Shown here in pieces: positions 1-9,150 of a stretch of 64,000 nt of DNA; position 1 is the stretch's first letter; each line of letters starts with the position of its first letter. Location of the stretch: assembly GCA_022451485.1 (NCBI GenBank), contig JAKUQS010000009.1, forward strand, positions 43,017-107,016, in the 5' to 3' direction. Under the pieces are notes generated by a model, which saw nothing but the letters and a program-made list of their open reading frames with translations, made no database searches and was not told the DNA's origin. This DNA is from Gammaproteobacteria bacterium. GTDB lineage: Bacteria > Pseudomonadota > Gammaproteobacteria > Arenicellales > UBA868. The position numbers and the translations under genes are program-made.

Positions 1-287
1 ACCGCCGGACAGCGGGCCGTGCTGGCGCCGTTCTCGCCCTGGTCGGCCTCGTTAATCTGCCGATTATTCATTACTCAGTTGAGTGGTGGAACACTTTGCA
101 CCAAGGTGCCACAGTGACCAAGCTTGGCGCACCATCTATTCATATCGACATGCTGGTACCGTTGCTGATTATGGCCATTGCATTCAAAATGCATTACCTA
201 ACCGTGCTGGTGCTAGGCGTGCGCGCAGGTCTATTGAAACAAGAAAAGCACTCGTCCTGGATTAGGACGCTGTCTCCGGCAAGATAA
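1..287 (+). CDS. ccmC: Heme exporter subunit CcmC, C-terminal fragment
   Basis: The frame is open from base 3 and carries the end of CcmC, the inner-membrane protein that delivers heme to CcmE in System I cytochrome c maturation. Visible are the tail of a transmembrane helix, the conserved SVEWWNTLHQGATV segment on the periplasmic side, then one more hydrophobic helix and a basic cytoplasmic end. The stop is at 285-287 and ccmD begins 17 bases later, as in standard ccm operons. The N-terminal part lies outside the window. The WNTLHQG motif and the gene order make the identity secure. Confidence 0.93.
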   Translation, partial: RRTAGRAGAVLALVGLVNLPIIHYSVEWWNTLHQGATVTKLGAPSIHIDMLVPLLIMAIAFKMHYLTVLVLGVRAGLLKQEKHSSWIRTLSPAR

Positions 288-304
288 TGCGGGAATTTTT
301 TTCT

Positions 305-445
305 ATGGGTGGATACGGCGCTTACGTATGGTCGGCATACTTTCTGTGTGCTGTCGTGCTTGGCGGTGCTGTGGTGCTCTCTATCACCAACCTTAGAACG
401 TTACTTCGCACCCTCAGCGACTCTCAACAAGGCGCTTCTGATTGA
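305..445 (+). CDS. ccmD: Heme exporter protein CcmD (46 aa)
   Basis: A 46-residue frame starts MGGYGAYVWSAYFLCAVVLG, has one transmembrane helix (about residues 8-28) and ends in a basic, then polar, tail. That is the size and layout of CcmD, the small membrane protein needed to release holo-CcmE from the CcmABC complex. The YGAYVWSAY start is typical of the family. It lies between ccmC and ccmE, and its TGA overlaps the TTG start of ccmE by four bases. A longer frame beginning at 309 in another register is a shadow. Confidence 0.93.
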   Translation: MGGYGAYVWSAYFLCAVVLGGAVVLSITNLRTLLRTLSDSQQGASD

Positions 446-876
446 CGCCGAAACGCCGCCAACGACTGGCCATGGTCGGGTTAATTGTGGTCGGCTGCAC
501 CATCGCAACAGGCCTGGCCCTTTTAGCCCTGCGCGAGAACATCAATCTTTTCTTCTCCCCCTCGCAGATTGTGGACGGCACCGCGCCATCTAACACAACC
601 ATTCGACTCGGAGGAATGGTCGTGTCCGGGAGCATTCAGCGTGGGGATAACCTCGGAGTCACTTTTGTCCTAACCGACTTGGCTGAACAGGTCACCGTCG
701 CATATGAGGGCATACTTCCAGATCTTTTCCGGGAAGGACAAGGTATCGTTACGCAAGGAAAACTAGATTCGACGGGCAGATTTTTAGCAGAGCAAGTCCT
801 TGCCAAGCATGATGAAACCTATATGCCACCGGAGGTTAATGATGCGTTACGAAAAGTGATGGCGGTCGATCAATGA
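442..876 (+). CDS. ccmE: Heme chaperone CcmE
   Basis: This is the 144-residue periplasmic heme chaperone, anchored by one N-terminal helix (about residues 10-30) after a basic MTPKRRQR start. It binds heme covalently and hands it to the CcmF/H ligase. The heme-attachment motif is present as LAKHDETYMPPEV, with the reactive His at residue 123 and the axial Tyr at 127. The OB-fold core lies between. Translation probably starts at TTG 442, coupled to the ccmD stop. The gene overlaps ccmF by ATGA. Confidence 0.95.
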   Translation: MTPKRRQRLAMVGLIVVGCTIATGLALLALRENINLFFSPSQIVDGTAPSNTTIRLGGMVVSGSIQRGDNLGVTFVLTDLAEQVTVAYEGILPDLFREGQGIVTQGKLDSTGRFLAEQVLAKHDETYMPPEVNDALRKVMAVDQ

Positions 877-2855
877 TCCCCGAACTCGGTACCTTTAGCC
901 TGATTCTTGCCCTTCTTTGCGCCATCGTGCAGGGTGTATTCCCACTACTGGGTGCACCCCGTACCCACTACCATTGGATGAACCTGGCTCGCTCAGCGGC
1001 TTGGTCTCAACTGGTTTTTGTTGGGTTAGCCTATGCCTGCCTAACTGCGTCATTCCTAAGTCATGATTTCTCTGTTCGCTATGTCGCGCTTAACTCGAAC
1101 ACTCAGCTCCCACTGCTCTATCTAATCTCCGGCGTCTGGGCAGGGCACGAGGGATCCTTATTACTGTGGGTACTGATCCTTGCTGGATGGACTGGCGCTG
1201 TTGAGAGATGTAGTTCGGCTATACCCGAGGAAATGCGGGCCCGCGTCATCGCGATAATGGGACTAATTAGCACTGGCTTTCTTCTCTTCATCATAATGAC
1301 CTCCAGTCCTTTCGCGCGTCAATTTCCTATTCCACTGGATGGCAATGATCTCAATCCATTGTTGCAGGATCCGGGCCTCGCGATACATCCACCAATTCTC
1401 TATTTGGGTTACGTCGGCTTTTCTGTGCCATTCGCTTTCGGTATCGCCGCCCTTCTGGCTGGCCGTCTTGACGGCGCCTGGGCACGCTGGTCTCGGCCAT
1501 GGACTCTATTTGCCTGGACTTTTCTAACTATTGGAATTGCCTTGGGCAGTTGGTGGGCATACAACGAACTGGGCTGGGGTGGTTGGTGGTTCTGGGACCC
1601 GGTTGAAAATGCATCCTTTATGCCGTGGCTGGTTGGAACTGCTCTAGTGCATTCACTTGCAGCGACAGAGAAACGCGGCGTATTTAAAGCTTGGACTGTC
1701 CTCTTAGCACTGTTCGCGTTTTCATTGTCCCTGCTGGGAACCTTTCTGGTCCGCTCTGGCGTTCTGACGTCAGTACACGCTTTTGCTAACGATCCCGCCC
1801 GCGGCGTTTACATTCTGATTTTTTTATCACTAGTGGTGGGCTTATCCCTTGGGCTGTACGCCTGGCGCGCCCCTTCGGTGCGTTCCACCGTGGTGACATC
1901 ACCCATTTCTCGGGAATCATTCCTCCTTATTAATAACATTCTGCTGATGGTGACCACAGCCACAATTCTGCTGGGCACCTTGTACCCACTCGTCATGGAT
2001 GCCCTAGGACTTGGAAAAATCTCTGTCGGCGCACCCTATTTCAATAGTGTGTTTATTCCATTGACTGCCCCGCTTGTTCTGCTTCTCGGCACAGCCTCAG
2101 TCATTCGCTGGAAACAAGATAAGATCAAACGACTTTTATGGATTCTAACGCCCATACTCCTGATCAGTTTTTTTATCGGCGTGCTATGGCCAGTTTTTAA
2201 CATGCCTCATTATTCAAGCGTTGCGATCTTCGGCGTCACCCTTGGCGTCTGGACTTTTGCGACCGCGGTGGTTGGTGTGTGGAGTCGCACGTCCGGGGGT
2301 AATCGCTGGCGGCGTCTTCGAAATACACCTTCAAGTTTTTATGGGATGACCTTAGCGCATATTGGAGTCGGTGTTTTCGCCATCGGCATTGCTCTGACCT
2401 CGGCGTTTAGCGTTGAAAAGCAGGTCCGAATGGCGCCGGGGGATCATCAATCAATAGGAGGCTATGACTTCCGCTTCGACGGCGTCAGCGACGTTCAGGG
2501 CATTAATTATCTGGCACAGCGAGGCGTTATCACCGTCTTGAAGGACGGTCTTCCGATTAGCCGATTGGAGCCTGAAAAGCGGACTTATCAGGTTCAGAAA
2601 AGTCCAATGACCGAAGCAGGTGTAGAAGCTGGACTAATGCGTGATCTGTATGTTTCACTCGGTGAACCGATGGACGACGGCCGCAGTTGGGGCGTACGAC
2701 TCTACCTCAAACCCTTTATTCGTTGGATCTGGCTTGGCGCCCTGCTCATTGCCATCGGTGGACTTATCGCCGGAATTGATCGCCGATACCGGTCTCAATC
2801 AGGAATTCGTAACCACACGCCAGGGACCGCAACCACGCCGTCCGTTGGCATTTAG
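873..2855 (+). CDS. ccmF: Cytochrome c heme ligase subunit CcmF
   Basis: A 660-residue polytopic inner-membrane protein, full length for CcmF. It holds the heme-handling WWD domain at about residues 234-247 (GWGGWWFWDPVENASFMPW) and conserved His residues at 173 (AIHPP) and 260. A large periplasmic loop precedes the last helix near residue 630. With CcmH it attaches heme to CXXCH of apocytochromes c. The ATG overlaps the ccmE stop. In the usual gene order ccmG (DsbE) follows, but here ccmH follows directly. Confidence 0.96.
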   Translation: MIPELGTFSLILALLCAIVQGVFPLLGAPRTHYHWMNLARSAAWSQLVFVGLAYACLTASFLSHDFSVRYVALNSNTQLPLLYLISGVWAGHEGSLLLWVLILAGWTGAVERCSSAIPEEMRARVIAIMGLISTGFLLFIIMTSSPFARQFPIPLDGNDLNPLLQDPGLAIHPPILYLGYVGFSVPFAFGIAALLAGRLDGAWARWSRPWTLFAWTFLTIGIALGSWWAYNELGWGGWWFWDPVENASFMPWLVGTALVHSLAATEKRGVFKAWTVLLALFAFSLSLLGTFLVRSGVLTSVHAFANDPARGVYILIFLSLVVGLSLGLYAWRAPSVRSTVVTSPISRESFLLINNILLMVTTATILLGTLYPLVMDALGLGKISVGAPYFNSVFIPLTAPLVLLLGTASVIRWKQDKIKRLLWILTPILLISFFIGVLWPVFNMPHYSSVAIFGVTLGVWTFATAVVGVWSRTSGGNRWRRLRNTPSSFYGMTLAHIGVGVFAIGIALTSAFSVEKQVRMAPGDHQSIGGYDFRFDGVSDVQGINYLAQRGVITVLKDGLPISRLEPEKRTYQVQKSPMTEAGVEAGLMRDLYVSLGEPMDDGRSWGVRLYLKPFIRWIWLGALLIAIGGLIAGIDRRYRSQSGIRNHTPGTATTPSVGI

Positions 2856-2876
2856 ATTGCATTGCCAGTCATTAGG

Positions 2877-3353
2877 ATGATTAACCGATACCTGACTTCT
2901 GTCACAACCATCTTAATCGTCTTTGTATTGGCGACAGGCACTGCGGTGCTCGCTGATGACGACCTTAGCTTCAGTCAGACGCCATATGAATCTCGCTATT
3001 ACCGCCTGATCAACGAACTGCGCTGCCTAGTTTGCCAAAATCAAGCGCTCGCAGACTCCAATGCCGAACTCGCCCGCGATCTCCGTTTGAAAACCCACCA
3101 ACTGATTGAATCGGGTGAAAGTGATGAGTCAATTGTCCGTTTCATGGTCGATCGCTATGGAGACTTCATTCTCTATCGGCCACCATTGCGTATGAGAACA
3201 ATACTCCTATGGATCGGACCCGCCCTCATGCTGGCCCTTGGCTTGATTATTTTTGTTCGCACTACTCGTCGAACACATCAGGATTTGACTTTATCGACCG
3301 GCGAACAACACCGATTGAAGGCGTTGCTGAACACACCACAGAAAGACAAATGA
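2877..3353 (+). CDS. ccmH: Cytochrome c maturation thiol protein CcmH
   Basis: A 158-residue protein with an N-terminal signal/anchor, the redox motif LRCLVCQN (Cys50 and Cys53 from this start) and a C-terminal transmembrane helix near residues 103-125. The family keeps the apocytochrome CXXCH cysteines reduced and forms the heme ligase with CcmF. I chose ATG 2877; an in-frame TTG at 2862 would add five residues. The protein is the short, CcmL-like form. The TPR part is a separate gene, ccmI, whose ATG overlaps this stop. Confidence 0.94.
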   Translation: MINRYLTSVTTILIVFVLATGTAVLADDDLSFSQTPYESRYYRLINELRCLVCQNQALADSNAELARDLRLKTHQLIESGESDESIVRFMVDRYGDFILYRPPLRMRTILLWIGPALMLALGLIIFVRTTRRTHQDLTLSTGEQHRLKALLNTPQKDK

Positions 3354-4603
3354 TCATTTTTCTTGCGTTGTCTGGAACGCTGCTGCTCATTGCCTTAATC
3401 CTGATACTGTTACCGCTGCTACGCCCGGTTTCCTCGAGTGGCCCCACTGGGCACGAGGTCAACCTACAGCTTGCACGTCATCGACTGATAGAACTTGAAT
3501 CCGATGTGGCCTCTGGACGCCTTGATCCGGTCGACTACCCTAGCGCCCGCTCTGAACTCGAACGATCCTTGTTGTCTGATTTAGCCGATGGCGTTGCCCC
3601 TCGGACACCGGCCCGGCGCGCCATTCCAACCGCCGCGTTCCTTGGTTTGATTTTCCCGCTTGCAGCAGCTGGCCTTTATCTGACATTCGGAACACCAGAA
3701 GTCCTAAAAAATAATTACACCCAAGTTGATTCACCGAAGACGGTCAATGGAAAAAAACTACCACCAGTAGCCGTCCTAATCGAACAGTTGGAAAAAAAGG
3801 TCGCCCAGAATCCGGACGATCTGCGCGGGCTCTCGCTACTCACAAATGCCTATATGAGCCTGCGTCGCTACACTGACGCTGTACCCTTGTTCGAACGATG
3901 GCAAACGCTTGATGAAAACAATGCAGATCTGCTGGCACGTTATGCGGACGCACTGGCGATGGCGAACAATGGCGATCTAAGGGGGAAACCCACCGCGCTC
4001 CTTGAAAGGGCGCTCCAAATCAACCCAAACCAGATACAGGCACTGTGGCTAGCGGCAATGGCCGCAGATGAACAAGATAATCTCTCTGCAACACTCATGC
4101 ACCTGACCCACCTACAGGGACTGGTTGTCGACAATAAGGAGGCGCATCAAGAAGTGACTAGCATGATCGCTTCAGCCCGGTCTCGCGCCACGGCGTCTGG
4201 CCTCGCGCTGCCACCCATATCGGGCACTGACACAGCCCTAAACCCGTCAGTCCCCCCGGCACGACTCTCAGTTCTGGTCGAGCTGAATCCAGCCGTAGGG
4301 CAGCAGGTCAACACCACCGACACCGTGTTTGTCTATGCTCGCCCCATCGATGGGAGCAAAATGCCCATTGCGATCACACGTCGTCGCGCGGTTGAATTTC
4401 CGCTGCGCGTTATTCTCGATGACAGTTTGGCTGTGATGCCAAGTCAGAAACTTTCCGACGTCGAACAAGTAGAGGTCGTTGCACGCATATCACGAACCGG
4501 CAATGCCATGCCAACTCGTGGCGACATCATCGGCGTAACCCGGCCTGTAACCGTCAACACGGTTGACACTGTAACCGTCACCCTTTCTGACGTAATTCCC
4601 TGA
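3350..4603 (+). CDS. ccmI: Cytochrome c maturation TPR protein CcmI
   Basis: A 417-residue protein starting MIIFLALSG at the ATG that overlaps the ccmH stop. It has two N-terminal membrane helices (about 1-22 and 95-115) separated by a cytoplasmic loop, then a periplasmic TPR region (about 140-290). The C-terminal beta-rich domain (about 310-417) is typical of gammaproteobacterial CcmI. The family chaperones apocytochrome c to the CcmFH ligase. A longer reading upstream to 3209 overlaps ccmH and is unlikely. It closes the operon. Confidence 0.9.
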   Translation: MIIFLALSGTLLLIALILILLPLLRPVSSSGPTGHEVNLQLARHRLIELESDVASGRLDPVDYPSARSELERSLLSDLADGVAPRTPARRAIPTAAFLGLIFPLAAAGLYLTFGTPEVLKNNYTQVDSPKTVNGKKLPPVAVLIEQLEKKVAQNPDDLRGLSLLTNAYMSLRRYTDAVPLFERWQTLDENNADLLARYADALAMANNGDLRGKPTALLERALQINPNQIQALWLAAMAADEQDNLSATLMHLTHLQGLVVDNKEAHQEVTSMIASARSRATASGLALPPISGTDTALNPSVPPARLSVLVELNPAVGQQVNTTDTVFVYARPIDGSKMPIAITRRRAVEFPLRVILDDSLAVMPSQKLSDVEQVEVVARISRTGNAMPTRGDIIGVTRPVTVNTVDTVTVTLSDVIP

Positions 4604-4635
4604 TTACATCCACCGAGTTGATCCGCTGACCCCAC

Positions 4636-5748
4636 TCAATAAAGGACAACGCTTCGAATCGACTTTCCCTCGTGCATCAAGTCAAAAGCGCTGTTGATAT
4701 CCTCGAGAGGCATGGTGTGGGTGATCAAATCGTCAATGTTGATCTTGCCTTCCATATACCAGTCGACAATTTGAGGCACCTCGGTTCGGCCTCGCGCGCC
4801 ACCAAACGCAGTGCCCCGCCATACCCGGCCCGTCACCAACTGAAACGGTCGGGTTGAAATTTCGGCACCGGATGGAGCAACACCGATGATGATGCTCTCG
4901 CCCCAGCCCTTGTGGCAGCATTCAAGTGCCTGACGCATTACCTCTACATTACCGATGCATTCAAAACTGTAATCTGCACCTCCACCAGTCAACTCAACGA
5001 GATACGCCACTAAATCTCCTTCAAGTTCACTCGGATTAACAAAATCTGTCATACCGAATTGGCGGGCCAACACTTCGCGCTCGGGATTTAAGTCAACTCC
5101 GACGATCCTGTTTGCGCCAACCATCCTTGCACCCTGAACCACATTCAACCCGATGCCACCCAAACCGAATACCACAACATTTGAGCCGGGTCTGACTTTG
5201 GCCGTGTTGATCACAGCGCCGATACCGGTCGTTACACCACAACCGATGTAGCAAACCTTGTCAAAAGGCGCATCTTCTCTGATCTTTGCCACTGCAATTT
5301 CCGGCAAGACCGTATAGTTCGAGAACGTCGATGTCCCCATGTAATGGAATAACCGATCACCATTCAGTGCCAGACGACTGGTCTCGTCTGGCATTAATCC
5401 TTGGCCCTGCGTTTCGCGAATGGCCTGGCACAGGTTCGTTCGACCAGATGTACAGTAATCGCACTGGCGGCACTCCGGGGTATAAAGTGGAATAACGTGA
5501 TCGCCCTTCTTGACGCTGGTGACGCCAGCACCTGTATCTACAACAACTCCAGCTCCTTCATGGCCCAATACTGATGGGAAGAGCCCCTCTGGATCAGCTC
5601 CAGAAAGCGTAAAGGCGTCGGTATGACAAATACCCGTTGCCTTGATTTCAACAAGCACTTCCCCTTCACGCGGACCCTCTACTTCGATTGTTTCGATAGT
5701 CAGCGGCTTACCCGCCTGGTGGGCGACCGCAGCGCGACTTGCGACCAT
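4636..5748 (-). CDS. frmA: S-(hydroxymethyl)glutathione dehydrogenase (class III ADH)
   Basis: A 370-residue zinc alcohol dehydrogenase of class III, which oxidises the glutathione adduct of formaldehyde with NAD+. The catalytic zinc site shows in GICHTD (Cys41) and GHEGAG (His63), and the structural zinc site in Cys93, Cys96, Cys99 and Cys107. The nucleotide-binding loop is [12 protein letters not shown]. The start MVASRAAV follows a GAGGAG ribosome site five bases away; the upstream in-frame codons are not needed. It is convergent with ccmI and has no S-formylglutathione hydrolase beside it. It could take up formaldehyde released by the demethylating enzymes farther along. Confidence 0.95.
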   Translation of the reverse strand: MVASRAAVAHQAGKPLTIETIEVEGPREGEVLVEIKATGICHTDAFTLSGADPEGLFPSVLGHEGAGVVVDTGAGVTSVKKGDHVIPLYTPECRQCDYCTSGRTNLCQAIRETQGQGLMPDETSRLALNGDRLFHYMGTSTFSNYTVLPEIAVAKIREDAPFDKVCYIGCGVTTGIGAVINTAKVRPGSNVVVFGLGGIGLNVVQGARMVGANRIVGVDLNPEREVLARQFGMTDFVNPSELEGDLVAYLVELTGGGADYSFECIGNVEVMRQALECCHKGWGESIIIGVAPSGAEISTRPFQLVTGRVWRGTAFGGARGRTEVPQIVDWYMEGKINIDDLITHTMPLEDINSAFDLMHEGKSIRSVVLY

Positions 5749-5918
5749 GTCGTTCTCCTCATCTCTAATTTGTGCTGTTACCTGCACTTGATTGTACCCC
5801 CCGCACTAATCCACCGCACAATTCCGTCAAAGTCACCGGTTGACCTGTCAGGCTTCGAAGCGTAGAGTCCGCTCGCTTCTCCATGCTGATACCTTAAAAA
5901 CTAAAGGCAACCCGGGTA

Positions 5919-7187
5919 ATGGCGACTGAAGCTCCTGATAAACACAACCGACGTCGGCATATCGTCCTTAATTCGCACCCCAGCGGCGGACAAACCCCCA
6001 TTGCAATTGATTGGGGCGCTGACAATCCGGAAAGCCGTGGGCCTGTCGTCACCAACCTGTCTGGAGACGGCCGCCACAACACTATTGGCACCCATTCTGG
6101 TTCGTATTCAATATACAGAGCACTGGCCGTGGCCGCCGGTGCGCTTGATCCATCACACCGTCCTGACCTGACGAATACCGCACCCGTCGCACCCATTGGC
6201 CCGCATCGACAGTGGTCTGAACCCCATCGCATCGTCTCGCTTGACCCTTACGGCCACCTCGTCACGGAATGTTTCGAGCAAGAACTTCGCGATGGCGTGG
6301 ATATCCGCCCCAGCATTGCCGTCACCCGGGCCCGACTCTCCTTGCCTGAACTCATGCATACCAACACATCAGGCTTAGCACCTGACGGACATATTCTGCT
6401 CGAAAGCGGTGAGATCAACGTCACGAAAGTCGCACTAGAGCCAGTCTGGCATCTGCCAGGCGTAGCAGCGCGGTTTGGTCTGGAAGAACATGAATTGCGC
6501 CGCATTCTCTATGAGCAAACTGGCGGTATGTTCTCAGATCTTGTCACACGCAATGACCTGAAGGTATTTCTACCTCCCATCGGCGGGGCTACGGTATATA
6601 TCTTCGGCAACCCAGAATATCTCGTCGATGACAAACATCGCCTGACCTGTCGAGTCCATGATGAGTGCAATGGATCGGATGTGTTCGGATCGGATATCTG
6701 TACCTGTCGCCCCTATCTTGTTCACGGTATAGAGGAATGCGTCCGCGAAGCGCAACAGGACGGCGTGGGCCTGGTAGTCTATAACCGTAAGGAAGGACGC
6801 GCATTGGGTGAAGTAACGAAGTTCCTCGTCTACAACGCCCGCAAACGCCAACTTGGCGGTGATCGTGCCGACGCTTATTTCGAGCGTACCGAGTGCGTGG
6901 CCGGCGTTCAGGATGTTCGCTTCCAGGAACTCATGCCCGATGTTCTAAACTGGTTGGGTATCACCCAGATCGACCGCTTCGTCTCAATGAGCAATATGAA
7001 ATACGACGCTCTAGTGGCTCAAGGTATCCAAGTAGGCGAGCGTGTATCGATTCCGGACGCCTTAATTCCAGATGACGCCCAAGTTGAAATGGAAGCCAAA
7101 AAAGCGGCCGGTTATTTCACATCCGGTGACGTCCTGTCGGACGATGATCTTGCCAAGACCCGTGGTCGACAGCTCGAAAACTACTGA
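5919..7187 (+). CDS. GTP cyclohydrolase II-like protein of the URC uracil-catabolism pathway
   Basis: A 422-residue protein of the URC1/RibA-like family. The C-terminal half resembles GTP cyclohydrolase II: zinc cysteines at 250, 261 and 263 (VHDECNGSDVFGSDICTC) and the RKEGRALGEV loop at 290-299, which departs from the RibA form RQEGRGIGL. The ~200-residue N-terminal extension is not part of RibA and marks the URC1 type. In Lachancea yeast such a protein is needed to use uracil as nitrogen source. Next to a DUF1688 protein and upp it forms the bacterial URC set, so a riboflavin role is unlikely. Confidence 0.87.
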   Translation: MATEAPDKHNRRRHIVLNSHPSGGQTPIAIDWGADNPESRGPVVTNLSGDGRHNTIGTHSGSYSIYRALAVAAGALDPSHRPDLTNTAPVAPIGPHRQWSEPHRIVSLDPYGHLVTECFEQELRDGVDIRPSIAVTRARLSLPELMHTNTSGLAPDGHILLESGEINVTKVALEPVWHLPGVAARFGLEEHELRRILYEQTGGMFSDLVTRNDLKVFLPPIGGATVYIFGNPEYLVDDKHRLTCRVHDECNGSDVFGSDICTCRPYLVHGIEECVREAQQDGVGLVVYNRKEGRALGEVTKFLVYNARKRQLGGDRADAYFERTECVAGVQDVRFQELMPDVLNWLGITQIDRFVSMSNMKYDALVAQGIQVGERVSIPDALIPDDAQVEMEAKKAAGYFTSGDVLSDDDLAKTRGRQLENY

Positions 7188-8400
7188 TTCAGAGCCAATC
7201 GCCGCGGCCCGGTCACTGCTGTCGGCCAGCGCAGTACGTGAGCGCAGCCATTGGATTCTTGAAGCAGCGAAATCTGATGGATTGACACATTTTCGAGTCA
7301 ATCTTGATGCGCTACTGCCGTGCGCCACGCTGGTAGCCAACGAAACACGTTCCAATTATCCGAATCTTGACGTGCCTTACCATAGTCGATGGCGGCATTT
7401 CGAAACGAGCGCAGGTGACTTAAGCAAGACAACACTAGGCATGCCTACTCCGGGCGACCTTGAATACTGCCGCGCCGCTATTGATTTGAGTGTCGTCAGC
7501 GTACTGCTTGACGCGGGTGCCGGTGACACATGGTGCTATCGAGATGAGATCACTCAAACACAATATGAGCGCTCTGAGGGATTGGCTGTTGCCAGCCTGC
7601 GCCTATTTGACAGCGGCCTTTTTTCGTCTGATCCTGGCCAATGCCATCGCGTCGATAGCGCCGCACTGTCTCGACTGGACTCGAGTCGACTCCAAAGCGG
7701 TTTACAGGTCGCCGAAGGGAATCCGCTACCTGGCATTGACCAGCGAGTGACATTGTTAAATGCGCTCGGTCATGCGCTATCCGATCACCCACGTACCGAT
7801 ATTCTAGAACGACCCGCCAACTTAGTCTTAAATGGTATCGATGGGGATACTATTCGGGCAGATGAACTCTTATCCCACTTATTGAGAAAACTAAACTCGA
7901 TCTGGCCTCAAGGGTTTTATTACCACAACCAGCCGCTGGGCGATGTTGGTTGCCACCCCGCCGCAGATCAGGCGCAACTCGGCAGCGGCTTGGTGCCTTT
8001 TCACAAGCTCAGTCAGTGGCTTGTGTACTCACTGCTCGAGCCTTTGGAATGGGGGGGAATTATAGTGACTGAGTTGGATGGCCTCACTGGACTTCCTGAG
8101 TATCGTAATGGCGGCCTTCTAATAGACAGTGGCGTTATTCTTCCAGTCAATCCGGATCTTTACGATCAACCGCTAACCCCTGACTCGGAACCTATCGTCG
8201 AATGGAGAGCGCTAACCGTTGCGCTCCTGGATGAGTTGGCACCGCTGGTGAGAAATTGTCTGGGCCTAGAGGCCCACGCTTTCCCTCTCGCCCGCATGCT
8301 GCAGGGCGGAACCTGGTCAGCCGGGCGCCGCATAGCAAAAGAAAAAAGACCCAATGCCGCACCCCCGCTCACACTCCAACTGACGGGCACCGTATTTTAG
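7144..8400 (+). CDS. DUF1688 / URC4 family protein
   Basis: About 418 residues, recognised as the DUF1688 family by its start (SLLSASAVRERSHWILEAA), the central VVSVLLDAGAGDTWCYRD segment and the C-terminal EWRALTVALLDELAPLVR segment. Yeast Urc4 belongs here; it is needed for uracil breakdown by the URC route, and its reaction is unknown as far as I know. The start is uncertain: ATG 7144 and GTG 7162 both overlap the preceding gene's end (stop 7185-7187), and an earlier ATG at 7072 would overlap by over 100 bases. The overlap indicates translational coupling. Confidence 0.85.
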   Translation: MILPRPVVDSSKTTDSEPIAAARSLLSASAVRERSHWILEAAKSDGLTHFRVNLDALLPCATLVANETRSNYPNLDVPYHSRWRHFETSAGDLSKTTLGMPTPGDLEYCRAAIDLSVVSVLLDAGAGDTWCYRDEITQTQYERSEGLAVASLRLFDSGLFSSDPGQCHRVDSAALSRLDSSRLQSGLQVAEGNPLPGIDQRVTLLNALGHALSDHPRTDILERPANLVLNGIDGDTIRADELLSHLLRKLNSIWPQGFYYHNQPLGDVGCHPAADQAQLGSGLVPFHKLSQWLVYSLLEPLEWGGIIVTELDGLTGLPEYRNGGLLIDSGVILPVNPDLYDQPLTPDSEPIVEWRALTVALLDELAPLVRNCLGLEAHAFPLARMLQGGTWSAGRRIAKEKRPNAAPPLTLQLTGTVF

Positions 8401-8517
8401 GACCGAGATGGCCAAATCTATGGCTACATCCGCGTCATGTCGTCTGTGTATAAATCATAACGCCGACTTGAAAACCATTTCATGCTAACGTCTTATTGAT
8501 ACCCGGAGTCTAAATTT

Positions 8518-9150
8518 ATGGACAGCACGATTCATATCGTTGATCACCCATTAGTGCAGCACAAGCTCAGCCTAATGCGTGAAAAAACGCAACCGACGGC
8601 AACCTTTCGCCAGCTCATGAGAGAAGTTTCCCTGCTGCTCGCCTACGAAGTCACTCGTGACTTACCTCTCGAGACCACAGAAATTGATACGCCTCTTGAA
8701 CTCATGCAGGCACCCGTATTGTCGGGGAAAAAACTGTGTTTCGTTTCTATACTGCGAGCGGGCAATGGGCTACTGGAAGGCATGCTTGACCTTTTACCCT
8801 CTGCCCGAGTCGGCCACGTCGGCATTTACCGGGACCCCGACACCCTGAATGCCATTGAGTATTACTACAAGGTGCCGCAGGACATCGATGACCGACTCGT
8901 CATCGTAGTCGATCCCATGTTAGCGACAGCGCACTCCGGCATTGCCGCAGTTGACCGCCTGAAGCAAGGCGGGGCCAAAAAAATGAAATTTGTTTGTTTA
9001 CTAGCTGCGCCTGAAGGGATATCCGCATTTACCACGGCACACCCTGACGTACCGCTTTATACAGCGGCCATCGACCGCCAACTCAATGAGCATGGGTATA
9101 TCCTACCTGGACTCGGCGATGCGGGTGACCGCCTGTACGGTACCCGTTAA
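8518..9150 (+). CDS. upp: Uracil phosphoribosyltransferase
   Basis: A 210-residue enzyme making UMP from uracil and PRPP. It has the family's substrate-binding end [17 protein letters not shown] and the PRPP loop region [12 protein letters not shown]. In E. coli Upp that loop reads DPMLATGGS, so the two glycines are Ala-His here. It starts at ATG 8518 behind a CGGAG ribosome site, 117 bases after the DUF1688 gene. With its two neighbours it would start uracil catabolism by ribotide formation. Its stop overlaps the convergent stop of the aminotransferase gene. Confidence 0.95.
   Translation: MDSTIHIVDHPLVQHKLSLMREKTQPTATFRQLMREVSLLLAYEVTRDLPLETTEIDTPLELMQAPVLSGKKLCFVSILRAGNGLLEGMLDLLPSARVGHVGIYRDPDTLNAIEYYYKVPQDIDDRLVIVVDPMLATAHSGIAAVDRLKQGGAKKMKFVCLLAAPEGISAFTTAHPDVPLYTAAIDRQLNEHGYILPGLGDAGDRLYGTR

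Noticed and set aside
3209..3349. Upstream extension of ccmI
   Set aside because: It overlaps ccmH in another frame and lacks family similarity; ATG 3350 gives the standard N-terminal helix.
5919..7187. Riboflavin biosynthesis RibA
   Set aside because: The long N-terminal extension, altered EGR loop and neighbours DUF1688 and upp point to URC1 instead.
9147..9150. Frameshift or fusion at the upp/argD junction
   Set aside because: The two stops simply overlap in convergent genes (TAA on both strands); both proteins are full length.
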